DNA of 64,000 bases from Desmospora activa DSM 45169 (GTDB lineage Bacteria > Bacillota > Bacilli > Thermoactinomycetales > DSM-45169): contig NZ_PZZP01000001.1 in the NCBI RefSeq assembly GCF_003046315.1, positions 1,612,001 through 1,676,000 of the forward strand. The letters are read 5' to 3'. The stretch's first letter is position 1. Every line of letters starts with the position of its first letter. Shown piece by piece: positions 9,853 through 18,032 of this stretch. The notes beneath the pieces are model-generated. The model worked only from the letters and a program-made list of their open reading frames with translations. It was not told the origin of the DNA and did no database searches. The translations under genes were made by a program, and so were the position numbers.

Positions 9853-11073
9853 TTATGCCCCGCTCCCCCCAAGAGGATGATAAACCCCAGAGTCAACAGG
9901 GCATTGAAAAACCTCTCGCGGAAAATCCGCCAACACTTCACAGCCGTTTTCGGTGACGCGAAAGGTTTCGCTTAACTCCACCCCATATGCATCAAACCAC
10001 ATTCCCGGTATCATGTGAAAAGTCATGTTCGGTTGCAGGATCGTTTGGTCGCCGGGCCGGAAGCTAGCCGTATGCTCTCCCCAATCGGGAGGATAGTTTA
10101 ACCCGACGGAATATCCCATGCGGGATTCTTTTAACCACCCATTTTTCGCAATTGAACTCCTCCATACCCATTCTACCTCTTCACAGGTCATTCCGGGCTT
10201 TACCGCATCCAGCGTGGTATTGAGACCCTCGATCACCACTTCCGCCAAATCTCGTACTAAACTGGAAGGAGCTCCAATCACAGCCGTGCGCGCCAAAGGT
10301 GAATGATATCGCCGGTAGCATCCCGCCAGTTCCACCAGGACGGTATCCCCCTGTTTATACGTGCGATCCGTCCAAGTCAAGTGGGGGGTGGAGGTCTTTT
10401 CACCCGCCGGCAGCAAAGGAACGATCGCCGGGTAATCGCCGCCGAAGTGTGGAGTACCGCTCACCTGGGCGTGAAAGATGTTGGCAGCCACATCACACTC
10501 CCTCACGCCGGGGGCGATCGATTCCAACGCCATCTGCATCGCCCCTTCGGCGATCCGTGCCGCTTTGAGCATATAGGCGATTTCCTGATCCGACTTCACC
10601 ATGCGAACCCGATTGACCAAGAGGGTACAATCTTGAAAGCGTGCATCAGGCATACCTTTTTTTAATCGTTCATACGCCTGTGCAGTAAAATAATAAGAGT
10701 CCATTTCTACCCCGATCCGCCTATCAGCTTGACCGATCTGCGTTAAACAGTCCGCGATAAAATCCATCGGATGCTTCTGAAGCGATTGTACATAGTCATC
10801 CGGATATGGAATGATATTATCCCGATGGATCCATGTGGTCAGACGTGCACCATTGGCATCCTGTTCACGTCCGATCCAGATCGGTTGTTCCTCTTCCAGA
10901 ATGACGACTAGCATTTGATGCACATAAAAAGACCAGGCATCATAACCGGATAGATAGTATAGATTAGCGGGATCCGTCAGTAACAGCACTTCCACTCCTG
11001 CCGCTTCCATGCTCTCTTTTGTTCGATGGAGGCGCTCTACGTACTCCGGCAATAAAAAGGGTAAATCATTCAT
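9853..11073 (-). CDS. M24-family hydrolase resembling ectoine hydrolase (DoeA/EutD type)
   Basis: This 406-residue protein has a creatinase-type N-terminal domain (about 1-165) and a pita-bread M24 domain (about 170-400). Motifs that I associate with the DoeA/EutD ectoine-hydrolase group are YDAWSFYVHQ, GREQDANGA, GTPHFGGDYPAIVPLLPAG, PHLTWTD and GYSVGLNYPPDWGEHTAS. The rest of the ectoine-degradation pathway (DoeB, DoeC, DoeD) is not adjacent, so the substrate could be another cyclic amidine or a proline peptide. ATG 11073 follows a G-rich site (GGGGGGTGG) and is preferred over GTG at 11082. It is the first gene of a two-gene operon and diverges from pucR. Confidence 0.82.
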   Translation of the reverse strand: MNDLPFLLPEYVERLHRTKESMEAAGVEVLLLTDPANLYYLSGYDAWSFYVHQMLVVILEEEQPIWIGREQDANGARLTTWIHRDNIIPYPDDYVQSLQKHPMDFIADCLTQIGQADRRIGVEMDSYYFTAQAYERLKKGMPDARFQDCTLLVNRVRMVKSDQEIAYMLKAARIAEGAMQMALESIAPGVRECDVAANIFHAQVSGTPHFGGDYPAIVPLLPAGEKTSTPHLTWTDRTYKQGDTVLVELAGCYRRYHSPLARTAVIGAPSSLVRDLAEVVIEGLNTTLDAVKPGMTCEEVEWVWRSSIAKNGWLKESRMGYSVGLNYPPDWGEHTASFRPGDQTILQPNMTFHMIPGMWFDAYGVELSETFRVTENGCEVLADFPREVFQCPVDSGVYHPLGGSGA

Positions 11074-11333
11074 TGCGGCCACCCCCCAACATGATGTCTT
11101 ATCTTTAGTTTACGCACCGTTGGAAAACTGAACAATTACAATATTGTATAAAGGAGCCGCCCTCTTTTTCATCAAAATAGTGAACAGCATGGACGGGGAA
11201 CGATCCCAATTTGAGCACGCCACTGTCATTCATATCTCTATGGAAGATTTCCTTTCAAAGAGTGTAACCGTGTAATAAATTTGATACCATCAAAAGATGG
11301 GGTGTTGTTTAATCATCTGGAGGTGAGCGTTCC

Positions 11334-12992
11334 ATGCGTTTAACCGTCAAAGAAGTATTGCAACGAAATATTATGCATGGTGCAATCATCAAAACTTCTA
11401 GATCGTCCTTGCTAGATAACCCCGTAGAATCGATCTCGGTGATGGAAATGCCTGTTGAAAATTTTGTCCGCCGCAATGAGTGGGTGTTGAGCACGGGTGT
11501 TGGCTGTGGCCACAATTCCCTTCTTTTTTGCGATTTTGTGCAAGCATTGATCGACTCTGGCGCTGCTTGCCTGGCGGTGGCTACGGGCCGTCATATCCGG
11601 GAAATCCCCGCCGAAGCGATCCAACTTGCCGACAAAAACGATATGCCGCTGATTGAGATCCCTTGGCACATCCGTTTTGCCGATATTATGAAAATGGTTT
11701 TGCGGGAGTTGGATCAACGGCGTGATCACCTCGCCTCCTTTTCCTGGGATACGCAAAAAGCATTGCTGCAGATGATTCTACAAGGGAGTAACTTGACAAA
11801 ACTGGCGGGCGTAATGCAGCGAAAGCTGGGCAATCCGGTGTTGTTTGTCGATCGAAAAGGAGAGGTGATGGGCAGCAGTCCCGCTGCACAGCGCTTGCTC
11901 CAATTTTGGCGGGATCAGATGCGAGATGTACACAATTCCATTGTCCACCCTTATCCCATTCAAAGCGCCTTCCACAATTATTCGCAAGGAGAGTGGAAAC
12001 GAGTAGATCTGCCGGAAAACACCTGTATTGAAGTACCTATCCGCTCCGCTCAAAAACAGCAAGGTTCTCTCTTTCTCCTTCTGCCCAAAATACCCGCAGA
12101 GGAGGAGCCTCTACAGCGGGAGGAGCAAATTTACCTGGATCACGCCGCCACCGCAGCCGCCTTTTGTTATCTCCAGGAGAATGCCGCCATCGAAACGGAA
12201 TCACGCTTAAAGAGCGATTTTATCTGGAGTTTGGCCAAAGGGGAAATCACCTCTGAGGAGATGATCAAATCCCGAGGTAGCGCATTAGGGTATGAAACCT
12301 CCTGCCCCTATGTCTGCATCTTAGGAGAAGCGGAACACAAAATCGGCAAGCGTGAACCGGCCAACTCTCCGTTGTGGGAAATTATCGATGAAGTCGCCTA
12401 CGCCGGCAGGGCGGTACACCGCCATATCATGACCAGCCACCAACCTGACCGACTTGTAATCTACCTGGAGGTACCGATGGATCGCATCGTCGATACGGTT
12501 CAATCGTTTCTCGACATCTTGGAAGGACGCCTACATGAACGATTCCCGGATTTTTCCGTATCCTGGGGAGTCGGTGAAAATCGAGCCGGTGTACACACCT
12601 TCCACCAAAGTTACCAAGCCGCACTCTCTGCGCTCAATATCGGCCGCCGCCACAAAAGCTCCGGTACCCGTTATTTCCACTTTGACACTGGCCTTTACCG
12701 CGCACTCGAACAGCTGGCGGAACACCCGGACATCAAGGAGATCACCTGGTCCGCTATGAGCCGCCTTTTCGATTACAGCCAATTGCGTGGGATCGACTTA
12801 ATCGAAACCTTCAACTCCTATTTGCGAAACCAGTGTAATGTCAGCCAGACCGCCCGGGAATTAAATCTGCACCGCCAATCCTTACTCTATCGCCTCCGTA
12901 AAATCGAATCCCTCACCGGCCGCTCACTCATGAATCCAGATGATCTATTTCTGTTACAACTTAGCATCAAACTGTGGGCGGGTAAACAATAA
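11334..12992 (+). CDS. PucR-family transcriptional regulator
   Basis: This 552-residue protein has an N-terminal PucR domain (about 1-130), a central GGDEF-like region (about 300-450), and a C-terminal HTH_30 domain (about 490-550: NQCNVSQTARELNLHRQSLLYRLRKIE). GGAGGTGA precedes the ATG. It diverges from the M24/PLP operon across 250 bases, in which I see no further gene, and most likely controls it. PucR proteins typically regulate purine, amino-acid or ectoine-type catabolism; the ligand is unknown. Confidence 0.9.
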   Translation: MRLTVKEVLQRNIMHGAIIKTSRSSLLDNPVESISVMEMPVENFVRRNEWVLSTGVGCGHNSLLFCDFVQALIDSGAACLAVATGRHIREIPAEAIQLADKNDMPLIEIPWHIRFADIMKMVLRELDQRRDHLASFSWDTQKALLQMILQGSNLTKLAGVMQRKLGNPVLFVDRKGEVMGSSPAAQRLLQFWRDQMRDVHNSIVHPYPIQSAFHNYSQGEWKRVDLPENTCIEVPIRSAQKQQGSLFLLLPKIPAEEEPLQREEQIYLDHAATAAAFCYLQENAAIETESRLKSDFIWSLAKGEITSEEMIKSRGSALGYETSCPYVCILGEAEHKIGKREPANSPLWEIIDEVAYAGRAVHRHIMTSHQPDRLVIYLEVPMDRIVDTVQSFLDILEGRLHERFPDFSVSWGVGENRAGVHTFHQSYQAALSALNIGRRHKSSGTRYFHFDTGLYRALEQLAEHPDIKEITWSAMSRLFDYSQLRGIDLIETFNSYLRNQCNVSQTARELNLHRQSLLYRLRKIESLTGRSLMNPDDLFLLQLSIKLWAGKQ

Positions 12993-13068
12993 AAAGAAAG
13001 CCTCTCATCCGGTATAATACAGTTATATCGATCCGATATCCGATAAGCGCAGACGGGGGTACAAACCT

Positions 13069-13857
13069 ATGCATCGCTTGATCATAACCATGTTCTCTCT
13101 TTTTTGTCTATTTATCATCATCAGCTGTTCCAACCAAAATTCCTCGACCGAAACCACCGAATTGTCGGTGCTGGCAGCCGCCAGTTTAACGGATGCTTTC
13201 ACAGAGCTGCAAGCGAAGTACGAAGCAGAGCATCCTCATACTAAACTACTTCCTTCTTTCGCTTCTTCCGGCAATTTAAAACGGCAGATTGAACAAGGGG
13301 CTTCCGCCGATGTGTTTCTGTCCGCAGGAACAAAAGAGATGGAATCCCTTACCGCTCAAGGATACATCGATCAAAAAAACCAATGGGACCTACTTACCAA
13401 TGAATTGGTTTTAGTGGTTCCCAAAGGCACCAATCAAATTAAAAGCTCGGCAGATCTCAATCATTCTGCGGTAAAAAAGGTAGCAATCGGACAGCCGGAA
13501 ACAGTTCCCGCCGGTGAATACGGCAAACAAGCATTGGAAAGTCTCAAATTATGGGACTCTCTTCAATCAAAACTGATATTTACTAAAGATGTTCGCCAGA
13601 CGCTCACATATGTAGAAACCGGCAATGTTGATGCGGGAATCGTCTATCGCTCTGATGCTAAGACATCAGAACGGGCCGTCGTTGTTGAACCTTTTGATTC
13701 TGACAGCCATCAACCAATCGTATATCCGATCGGGTTGCTTTCAGACTCCAACCATCCGGAGCAAGCCAAAGAATGGGTTACGTGGCTGCAGAGTGCGGAA
13801 GCAGAAGCGATTTTTAAAAAATATGGATTTCATGTGATAGGCAATTCAGATGATTAA
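13069..13857 (+). CDS. modA: Molybdate ABC transporter substrate-binding lipoprotein
   Basis: This 262-residue ModA has a lipoprotein signal (FIIIS-Cys20) and family motifs: LSVLAAASLTDAFTEL, the oxyanion-binding SFASSGNLKRQIEQGASADVFLSA, and the later VETGNVDAGIVYRSDA. It would bind molybdate or tungstate outside the membrane and deliver it to ModB. It overlaps modB by 8 bases, so translation is coupled. A TATAAT lies at 13013, but no convincing -35 goes with it. No modC follows. Confidence 0.93.
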   Translation: MHRLIITMFSLFCLFIIISCSNQNSSTETTELSVLAAASLTDAFTELQAKYEAEHPHTKLLPSFASSGNLKRQIEQGASADVFLSAGTKEMESLTAQGYIDQKNQWDLLTNELVLVVPKGTNQIKSSADLNHSAVKKVAIGQPETVPAGEYGKQALESLKLWDSLQSKLIFTKDVRQTLTYVETGNVDAGIVYRSDAKTSERAVVVEPFDSDSHQPIVYPIGLLSDSNHPEQAKEWVTWLQSAEAEAIFKKYGFHVIGNSDD

Positions 13858-14512
13858 TCAGGAATTTTGGTCTCCCATCCTCCTATCGGCACAGGTTACC
13901 ACCGTTGCTAGTATCCTCGCTTTCTCCGTCGCCATCATCATTGCCGCTATCATGAAAGGACGGTCGTTTACGGGGAAGGTACTGGTAGAAACCATCTGGA
14001 TGCTCCCTTTGGTGCTTCCCCCCACCGTCGTGGGGTTTGGTCTCTTGCTTCTCCTCGGTCGAAACAGTTGGCTCGGCCAGGCGATTGAGTGGCTGTTGGG
14101 GCAACCGGTGGTGTTTACCTGGTGGGCAGCGGTTATTGCCGCCACCGTAGTCGCCTTCCCTTTGATCTACCAAACATTAAAAACCGGTTTTGAATCGGTA
14201 GACTCGGATTTGGAAGATGTCGCCCGTTCCATGGGTGCCGGAGAAGTGCAGCTTCTGATGTATGTAACGATCCCATTATCCTGGCGATCGCTGGCAGTAG
14301 GCTACCTGTTAGGCTTTGCCAGAGGATTGGGCGAGTTTGGTGCCACCTTGATGTTTGCAGGCAACATCCCTGGCAAAACACAAACCATTCCCACCGCTAT
14401 CTATCTCGCCACTGAAACAGGCCATGTAACGTTGGCCGCTTATTGGGTAGGATCGATTGTGATGTTTTCCTTTTTATTGTTATGCGTGGTGCACCGGATT
14501 CGCATATATTAA
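13850..14512 (+). CDS. modB: Molybdate ABC transporter permease
   Basis: This 220-residue membrane protein has five or six helices. The binding-protein-dependent permease signature (EDVARSMGAGEVQLLMYVTIP, then RGLGEFGATLMFAGNIPGKTQT) is typical of ModB and CysT. Its ATG sits inside the end of modA. The cognate ATPase ModC is missing downstream, where the next gene encodes a tiny Gly/Tyr protein, so the ATPase must be encoded elsewhere or shared. Confidence 0.93.
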   Translation: MINQEFWSPILLSAQVTTVASILAFSVAIIIAAIMKGRSFTGKVLVETIWMLPLVLPPTVVGFGLLLLLGRNSWLGQAIEWLLGQPVVFTWWAAVIAATVVAFPLIYQTLKTGFESVDSDLEDVARSMGAGEVQLLMYVTIPLSWRSLAVGYLLGFARGLGEFGATLMFAGNIPGKTQTIPTAIYLATETGHVTLAAYWVGSIVMFSFLLLCVVHRIRIY

Positions 14513-14618
14513 ATCCGGCAAACGATTGCCTAATTTTAATAGGACCCTGACATTCAACCTTCCCTCGATAACAGAAGTAGCGTACATTAGCGATGAATAC
14601 AAAAAAGGAGGGTAAAAC

Positions 14619-14744
14619 ATGGGCTTGTTCGGTTTCGGCGGCTATGGTGGCTATGGTGGTTATGGTGGTTATGGATTTGGGTTAAGACGTCTTTTGATCT
14701 TCTTGCTGGTGATCGCTACCATCTTTTCACTGGTTGTATTCTAA
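14619..14744 (+). CDS. Gly/Tyr-rich membrane mini-protein (YjcZ-like)
   Basis: This is a 41-residue peptide. The N-terminal half is four GGY repeats after MGLFGF, and the C-terminal half is one hydrophobic helix (LLIFLLVIATIFSLVVF) preceded by RR. A very strong AAAGGAGGG site lies 6 bases before the ATG. It resembles the YjcZ-type small proteins linked to sporulation in Bacilli, by composition only. It has its own terminator, so it is an independent unit. Confidence 0.7.
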   Translation: MGLFGFGGYGGYGGYGGYGFGLRRLLIFLLVIATIFSLVVF

Positions 14745-14779
14745 AAACCCATTGTTTAAAGAAGATTATCTCACACTCG

Positions 14780-14808
14780 CACCCTTTTACAGAGGGTGTT
14801 TCTTTTTC
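14780..14808 (+). terminator. Terminator after the Gly/Tyr mini-gene
   Basis: CACCCT and AGGGTG pair across a 7-base loop, followed by TTTCTTTTT. Confidence 0.75.
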
Positions 14809-14813
14809 GCCAA

Positions 14814-14838
14814 AAACAAAAAAGCCGGGAATCCCGGC
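14814..14838 (-). terminator. Terminator of yitT-like gene
   Basis: On the minus strand GCCGGGATTCCCGGC is followed by TTTTTTGTTTTT. The hairpin begins one base past the stop codon. Confidence 0.85.
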
Positions 14839-14839
14839 A

Positions 14840-15691
14840 TTAATTTTCCTCCTTATTGGGGGGAAATAGATTTTGATACTTAACCCCTGCCGTTTCTGCC
14901 ACATCAGAAGCTTCCAATACCGCAGCTGGATCAATTTCCAAAACGGCTTCTTTTAACTTTCCATAACGTAAGCGATCTGTGATGCAATAAATGATTTTTC
15001 GCTCATCTCCGGAGTAACCGCCCTCCCCTTTCAGATAGGTGAGCGTTACATCTAGCTCCTGTATGAGATGTTGACCGATTTCATCCGGCTTTTCTGAGAT
15101 GATGGTAACCGATTTCGCCTGATTCATTCCATCAAGCACAAAGTCGATCATTTTGGTAACAATATAAAAGACCGCCAGGGAAAACATCGCCTTTTCCAAG
15201 CCAAATACAAATGCCGCCCCTGTAAAGATCAAGGCATTGATACCCAGCAAAAAAGTGCTGATGGGAACATGATAATGTCGTTTAAACCAAACCGCCAACA
15301 TCTCCGTACCGTCAACGGCACCCCCCACTTTTACAACCAATCCAATCCCAAGCCCCAGCAACAACCCACCATACAATACAATCAACACTTCTGAAGTCGT
15401 TATTGCCGGGATTGGTTTTAATACATTTAAGCCAATCGAGGTAACCACATTGGCATACAAGGTCCGTATCACAAATTTCCGACCGGTATCTTTGGCTGTA
15501 AAGAGAAGAATCGGCAAGTTTAGTCCCATAAATACAATCCAGATGGGAACTTCCCATATATGGTTGGCGATGATGGCCAGAGCAGTCACGCCCCCATCCA
15601 CCAATCCGTTCGGTGCCAAAATCAATTCCAAACCGGCGGCAACAAATATTGAACCAATCGTTAATGCTAGATAATCCCAAAATTTATTCAT
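14840..15691 (-). CDS. YitT-family membrane protein (DUF161 + DUF2179)
   Basis: This 283-residue protein has five to six membrane helices (LILAPNGLVDGGVTALAI, GGLLLGLGIGLVVKVGGAVDGTEMLA) in its first 190 residues, then a soluble DUF2179 domain (KSVTIISEKPDEIGQHL ... ILEIDPAAVLEASDV-like end). The molecular role of the family is not known. ATG 15691 is preferred because GGGGGT lies 6 bases before it; the TTG at 15697 would have no spacing. It diverges from the CBS-domain gene. Confidence 0.88.
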   Translation of the reverse strand: MNKFWDYLALTIGSIFVAAGLELILAPNGLVDGGVTALAIIANHIWEVPIWIVFMGLNLPILLFTAKDTGRKFVIRTLYANVVTSIGLNVLKPIPAITTSEVLIVLYGGLLLGLGIGLVVKVGGAVDGTEMLAVWFKRHYHVPISTFLLGINALIFTGAAFVFGLEKAMFSLAVFYIVTKMIDFVLDGMNQAKSVTIISEKPDEIGQHLIQELDVTLTYLKGEGGYSGDERKIIYCITDRLRYGKLKEAVLEIDPAAVLEASDVAETAGVKYQNLFPPNKEEN

Positions 15692-15884
15692 TCTCAACCC
15701 CCATTAACCACACATTCTTATTTTATTGTATCATTATTACAAATGAATCCGAACCATGTTTATATGGAACCGAAAAATCCATTCTTCGATTTGGTTGATT
15801 TTTGTTCCTTTAGGGGTAATAAATAATAAACCTTTTTATTCAAGGGGGTTTCAATAAAAAATAAAAAACAAAGGGGCGAGTGCG

Positions 15885-16349
15885 GTGAAAGTTAAAAACG
15901 TTTACAAAACAATCACTCAACAGGTGAATATTCTCCCAATGACGACTCCTTTTCAGCAAATCCAGCAAATCTTTCAGGAGATGCATCCCATCCATCGCAG
16001 TGTATATGTGATTAATGAGCAAAAACAACTACAGGGTTGTATCACTTTATGGCGTTATTTGAAACTGATCGCCGTCAAAAACGGAAATATTGATCAGGTA
16101 AATTTTTCTCCTTCCCTAAAAGAGACGATCAGTAAAAATAGACAAGAATTAACCGCCAGCATGATTATGCACAATACCCCAGCGGTGACACTGGAGGATT
16201 CCATTGAAGTGGGATTACATTATATGCTGATCAATCGGCTAGAAGAATTACCGGTGGTGGACAAGCAGGGAGTGGTCATCGGTGATCTCAACGTCTTTGA
16301 AATCATACGCCATATCCAAACAACAGAACCTCGCGAAACTGATTTTTAA
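15885..16349 (+). CDS. CBS-domain pair protein
   Basis: This 154-residue protein consists almost only of a CBS pair: the first repeat about 10-65 (PIHRSVYVINEQKQLQGCITL) and the second about 90-150 (MIMHNTPAVTLEDSIEVGLHYM, LEELPVVDKQGVVIGDLNV). CBS pairs bind adenine nucleotides and regulate partner proteins; no partner is fused here. The start is GTG at 15885 after GGGGCGAG. It shares a short terminator region with the convergent rrf2 gene. Confidence 0.85.
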   Translation: MKVKNVYKTITQQVNILPMTTPFQQIQQIFQEMHPIHRSVYVINEQKQLQGCITLWRYLKLIAVKNGNIDQVNFSPSLKETISKNRQELTASMIMHNTPAVTLEDSIEVGLHYMLINRLEELPVVDKQGVVIGDLNVFEIIRHIQTTEPRETDF

Positions 16350-16352
16350 TAG

Positions 16353-16376
16353 GCAAAAAAACACCCCAACGGGTGC
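16353..16376 (-). terminator. Terminator of the Rrf2 gene
   Basis: On the minus strand CACCC-GTTG-GGGTG is followed by seven T. On the plus strand it is followed only by CTTTTG, so it may also serve the CBS gene weakly. Confidence 0.75.
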
Positions 16377-16395
16377 TTTTGTGCAGAAGCGGGAT

Positions 16396-16830
16396 TTATG
16401 ATTTTGCATTGATTTGAGACACCAAATTCGTAACCACCTGATCCATCGTTACCTGAGATAAGACGGATTCCATCGCATCCTGGGCTTGATGAAACAAGAC
16501 TTCAATGACACTTTGGATATTGGCACCTACCGGACAGGCAGGGTTAGGATTCTCATGCATACGGAACAAACCATTATCCACCACTTCTACAGCCCGATAC
16601 ACATCCAACAATGTCACTTCCGTAAGCGGTTTCGCCAAGTAAGTTCCACCCTTGCCTTGATGAACCCCCACTAGTCCTGCTCGCTTCAACATGCCCAATA
16701 TCCGTCGGATAACCACCGGATGCGTATTGACACTTCCTGCAATCCAGTCGGAAGTGCATGAATTTGTTTTTTCAAAATCCAACAGCGACAAAATGTGAAC
16801 CGCTACCGAAAAACGCGTATTAATTCTCAT
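16396..16830 (-). CDS. Rrf2-family transcriptional regulator (YwnA-like)
   Basis: This 144-residue winged-helix regulator (INTRFSVAVHILSLL, NTHPVVIRRILGMLKRAGLV, ending with HENPNPACPVGANIQ) closely resembles Bacillus subtilis YwnA. It lacks the three-cysteine cluster of IscR/NsrR and has a single CPVG cysteine. ATG 16830 has AGGTG upstream and is preferred over GTG 16839. It lies downstream of doxX on the same strand, separated by a strong hairpin. The palindrome over the doxX -10 is a likely target. Confidence 0.88.
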   Translation of the reverse strand: MRINTRFSVAVHILSLLDFEKTNSCTSDWIAGSVNTHPVVIRRILGMLKRAGLVGVHQGKGGTYLAKPLTEVTLLDVYRAVEVVDNGLFRMHENPNPACPVGANIQSVIEVLFHQAQDAMESVLSQVTMDQVVTNLVSQINAKS

Positions 16831-16896
16831 CGCAATCACCTATGATCAGTATACCGACAAATCAATCCTTCGTCTAACATTCACCCCACTATAAGA

Positions 16897-16919
16897 ACAC
16901 CGATCTGATGGATCGGTGT
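16897..16919 (-). terminator. Hairpin between doxX and the Rrf2 gene
   Basis: Perfect 9-bp arms ACACCGATC and GATCGGTGT with a 5-base loop. On the minus strand TTCTTAT follows, so it can end doxX transcription or act as a partial terminator into rrf2. It could alternatively be a protein site. Confidence 0.6.
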
Positions 16920-16942
16920 CCAACCATTCAATCCATTCCTGT

Positions 16943-17356
16943 TTAAGCCTTCGCTTTTGCGCTTGAAGCATCATTTCGTTTACGGAATAAAGTGTCCAAT
17001 GCGTACGTTCCACCACCGACCAGAAAAAGATGAATCGACATTGCTAACAAGACCAGATCCAGCTCATAGCCACCCAAAAATCCGGCTCCCCATTTGACTG
17101 TGGCAATCGCTACCACCATAACCACCGCAAACAGAATCGCTACCACCCGAGTCGCCAAACCTACAATCATCAACAGACCACCCAACAACTCCACCACAGC
17201 CACTACTGTAGCAAAAAAGCCCGGAATGCCAACACTTACAAAAAATCCAGCCGTCCCATCCAAACCGTTTTGAAACTTGTCCCATCCATGGACGAGAAAG
17301 AGTACCCCCAATGCCAACCTTAGAATCAACGTTCCCCATTCCGATCCATTTTTCAT
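16943..17356 (-). CDS. DoxX-family membrane protein
   Basis: This 137-residue protein has four helices and the family pattern RLALGVLFLVHGWDKFQNG in helix 1, followed by VVELLGGLLMIVGLATRVVAI. DoxX proteins are often tied to redox stress and thiosulfate or quinone chemistry; the function of this copy is not known. GGAGGATGGCAA precedes the ATG. The promoter is excellent and carries an operator over the -10, which fits control by the neighbouring Rrf2 protein. Confidence 0.9.
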   Translation of the reverse strand: MKNGSEWGTLILRLALGVLFLVHGWDKFQNGLDGTAGFFVSVGIPGFFATVVAVVELLGGLLMIVGLATRVVAILFAVVMVVAIATVKWGAGFLGGYELDLVLLAMSIHLFLVGGGTYALDTLFRKRNDASSAKAKA

Positions 17357-17393
17357 TTGCCATCCTCCTTATAATTGATATTCTCAAACTAGA

Positions 17394-17429
17394 TGTAACA
17401 ATAATAGTTACAATGGGGGTGCTCGTCAA
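17394..17429 (-). promoter_or_regulatory. doxX promoter with palindromic operator
   Basis: TTGACG (17424-17429) and TATTAT (17401-17406) are 17 bases apart. TGTAAC-N7-GTTACA (17394-17412), a perfect 6+6 dyad, covers the -10 box, so a bound protein would block transcription. The nearby YwnA-like Rrf2 protein is the obvious candidate. Confidence 0.75.
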
Positions 17430-17584
17430 GTAATCATTCGTTTTTTCATAATACGTTCAAAATTTCTCCTAAAAAGCATTTACAAATGAAAACCGCATAA
17501 TCATTCTCAACAAATACTCTACCATCATGCTCAAGCTGACATAGAATAAAATATAACCACCAAAATGGAGAGGGATGAGCTGAG

Positions 17585-17845
17585 CTGATCATCGACAGCG
17601 ACGACCGTCACCATAGACGTGTTTCCCGTCTCACCCAGCTCTGCATCCGCAAACAATCCACTCTTTATCTCGGCCGTACCGTGATTATCAAAACCACATT
17701 GGGTACTGTGGTCGGTACAATACTCCATGTTGGCCTTCTCTCGATCACCTTGCGCGTATTCAATGGAGTAAGGTTTCAAATATACCGTATTCCCATTCAA
17801 CTGATTACATCTATCCATCGCTTTCACACCCACGAAACAGAGTAG
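17585..17845 (+). CDS. DUF2642-like small protein with non-AUG or damaged start
   Basis: This plus-strand frame encodes a beta-rich protein: YLGRTVIIKTTLGTVVGTIL, then HVGLLSITLRVFNGVRFQIYR and IPIQLITSI, the pattern of the small DUF2642 (YuzF-type) family of Bacilli. The frame opens after a stop at 17576 and contains no ATG, GTG or TTG before the conserved part. A CTG at 17585 lies about 9 bases after GAGAGGGA. An ATG at 17565 begins another frame (MERDEL) that a one-base slip would join. It is either a CUG-started gene, a frameshifted gene or a sequence error. A 100-residue ORF on the other strand is its shadow. Confidence 0.5.
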   Translation: MIIDSDDRHHRRVSRLTQLCIRKQSTLYLGRTVIIKTTLGTVVGTILHVGLLSITLRVFNGVRFQIYRIPIQLITSIHRFHTHETE

Positions 17846-17916
17846 GTCGAGACGAGGACCTCACACTCCGATTGGGGAAGATGCCGAGACATGAGTGACT
17901 AATCACACATAAACAA

Positions 17917-17950
17917 CCCCCCGCTTCCCAACTACAGTTGGAAACAGGGG
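17917..17950 (-). terminator. Hairpin downstream of the amidase gene
   Basis: CCAACT and AGTTGG pair, extended by CCCC and GGGG at the ends. On the minus strand the hairpin is followed by TTGTTTATG. It lies 80 bases past the amidase stop. Confidence 0.5.
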
Positions 17951-18032
17951 ATCAATAACCTAAGGGAGGAGCTGATTAACCGGCTCCCTTCTCATTCGCT
18001 CTCAATGGGAATCGTTCATTGTGTTCTACCTT

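Noticed and set aside
17531..17833. 100-residue minus-strand ORF
   Set aside because: Its complement reads as a DUF2642-like protein with conserved beta-strand pattern, while this frame has low-quality composition and no ribosome site.
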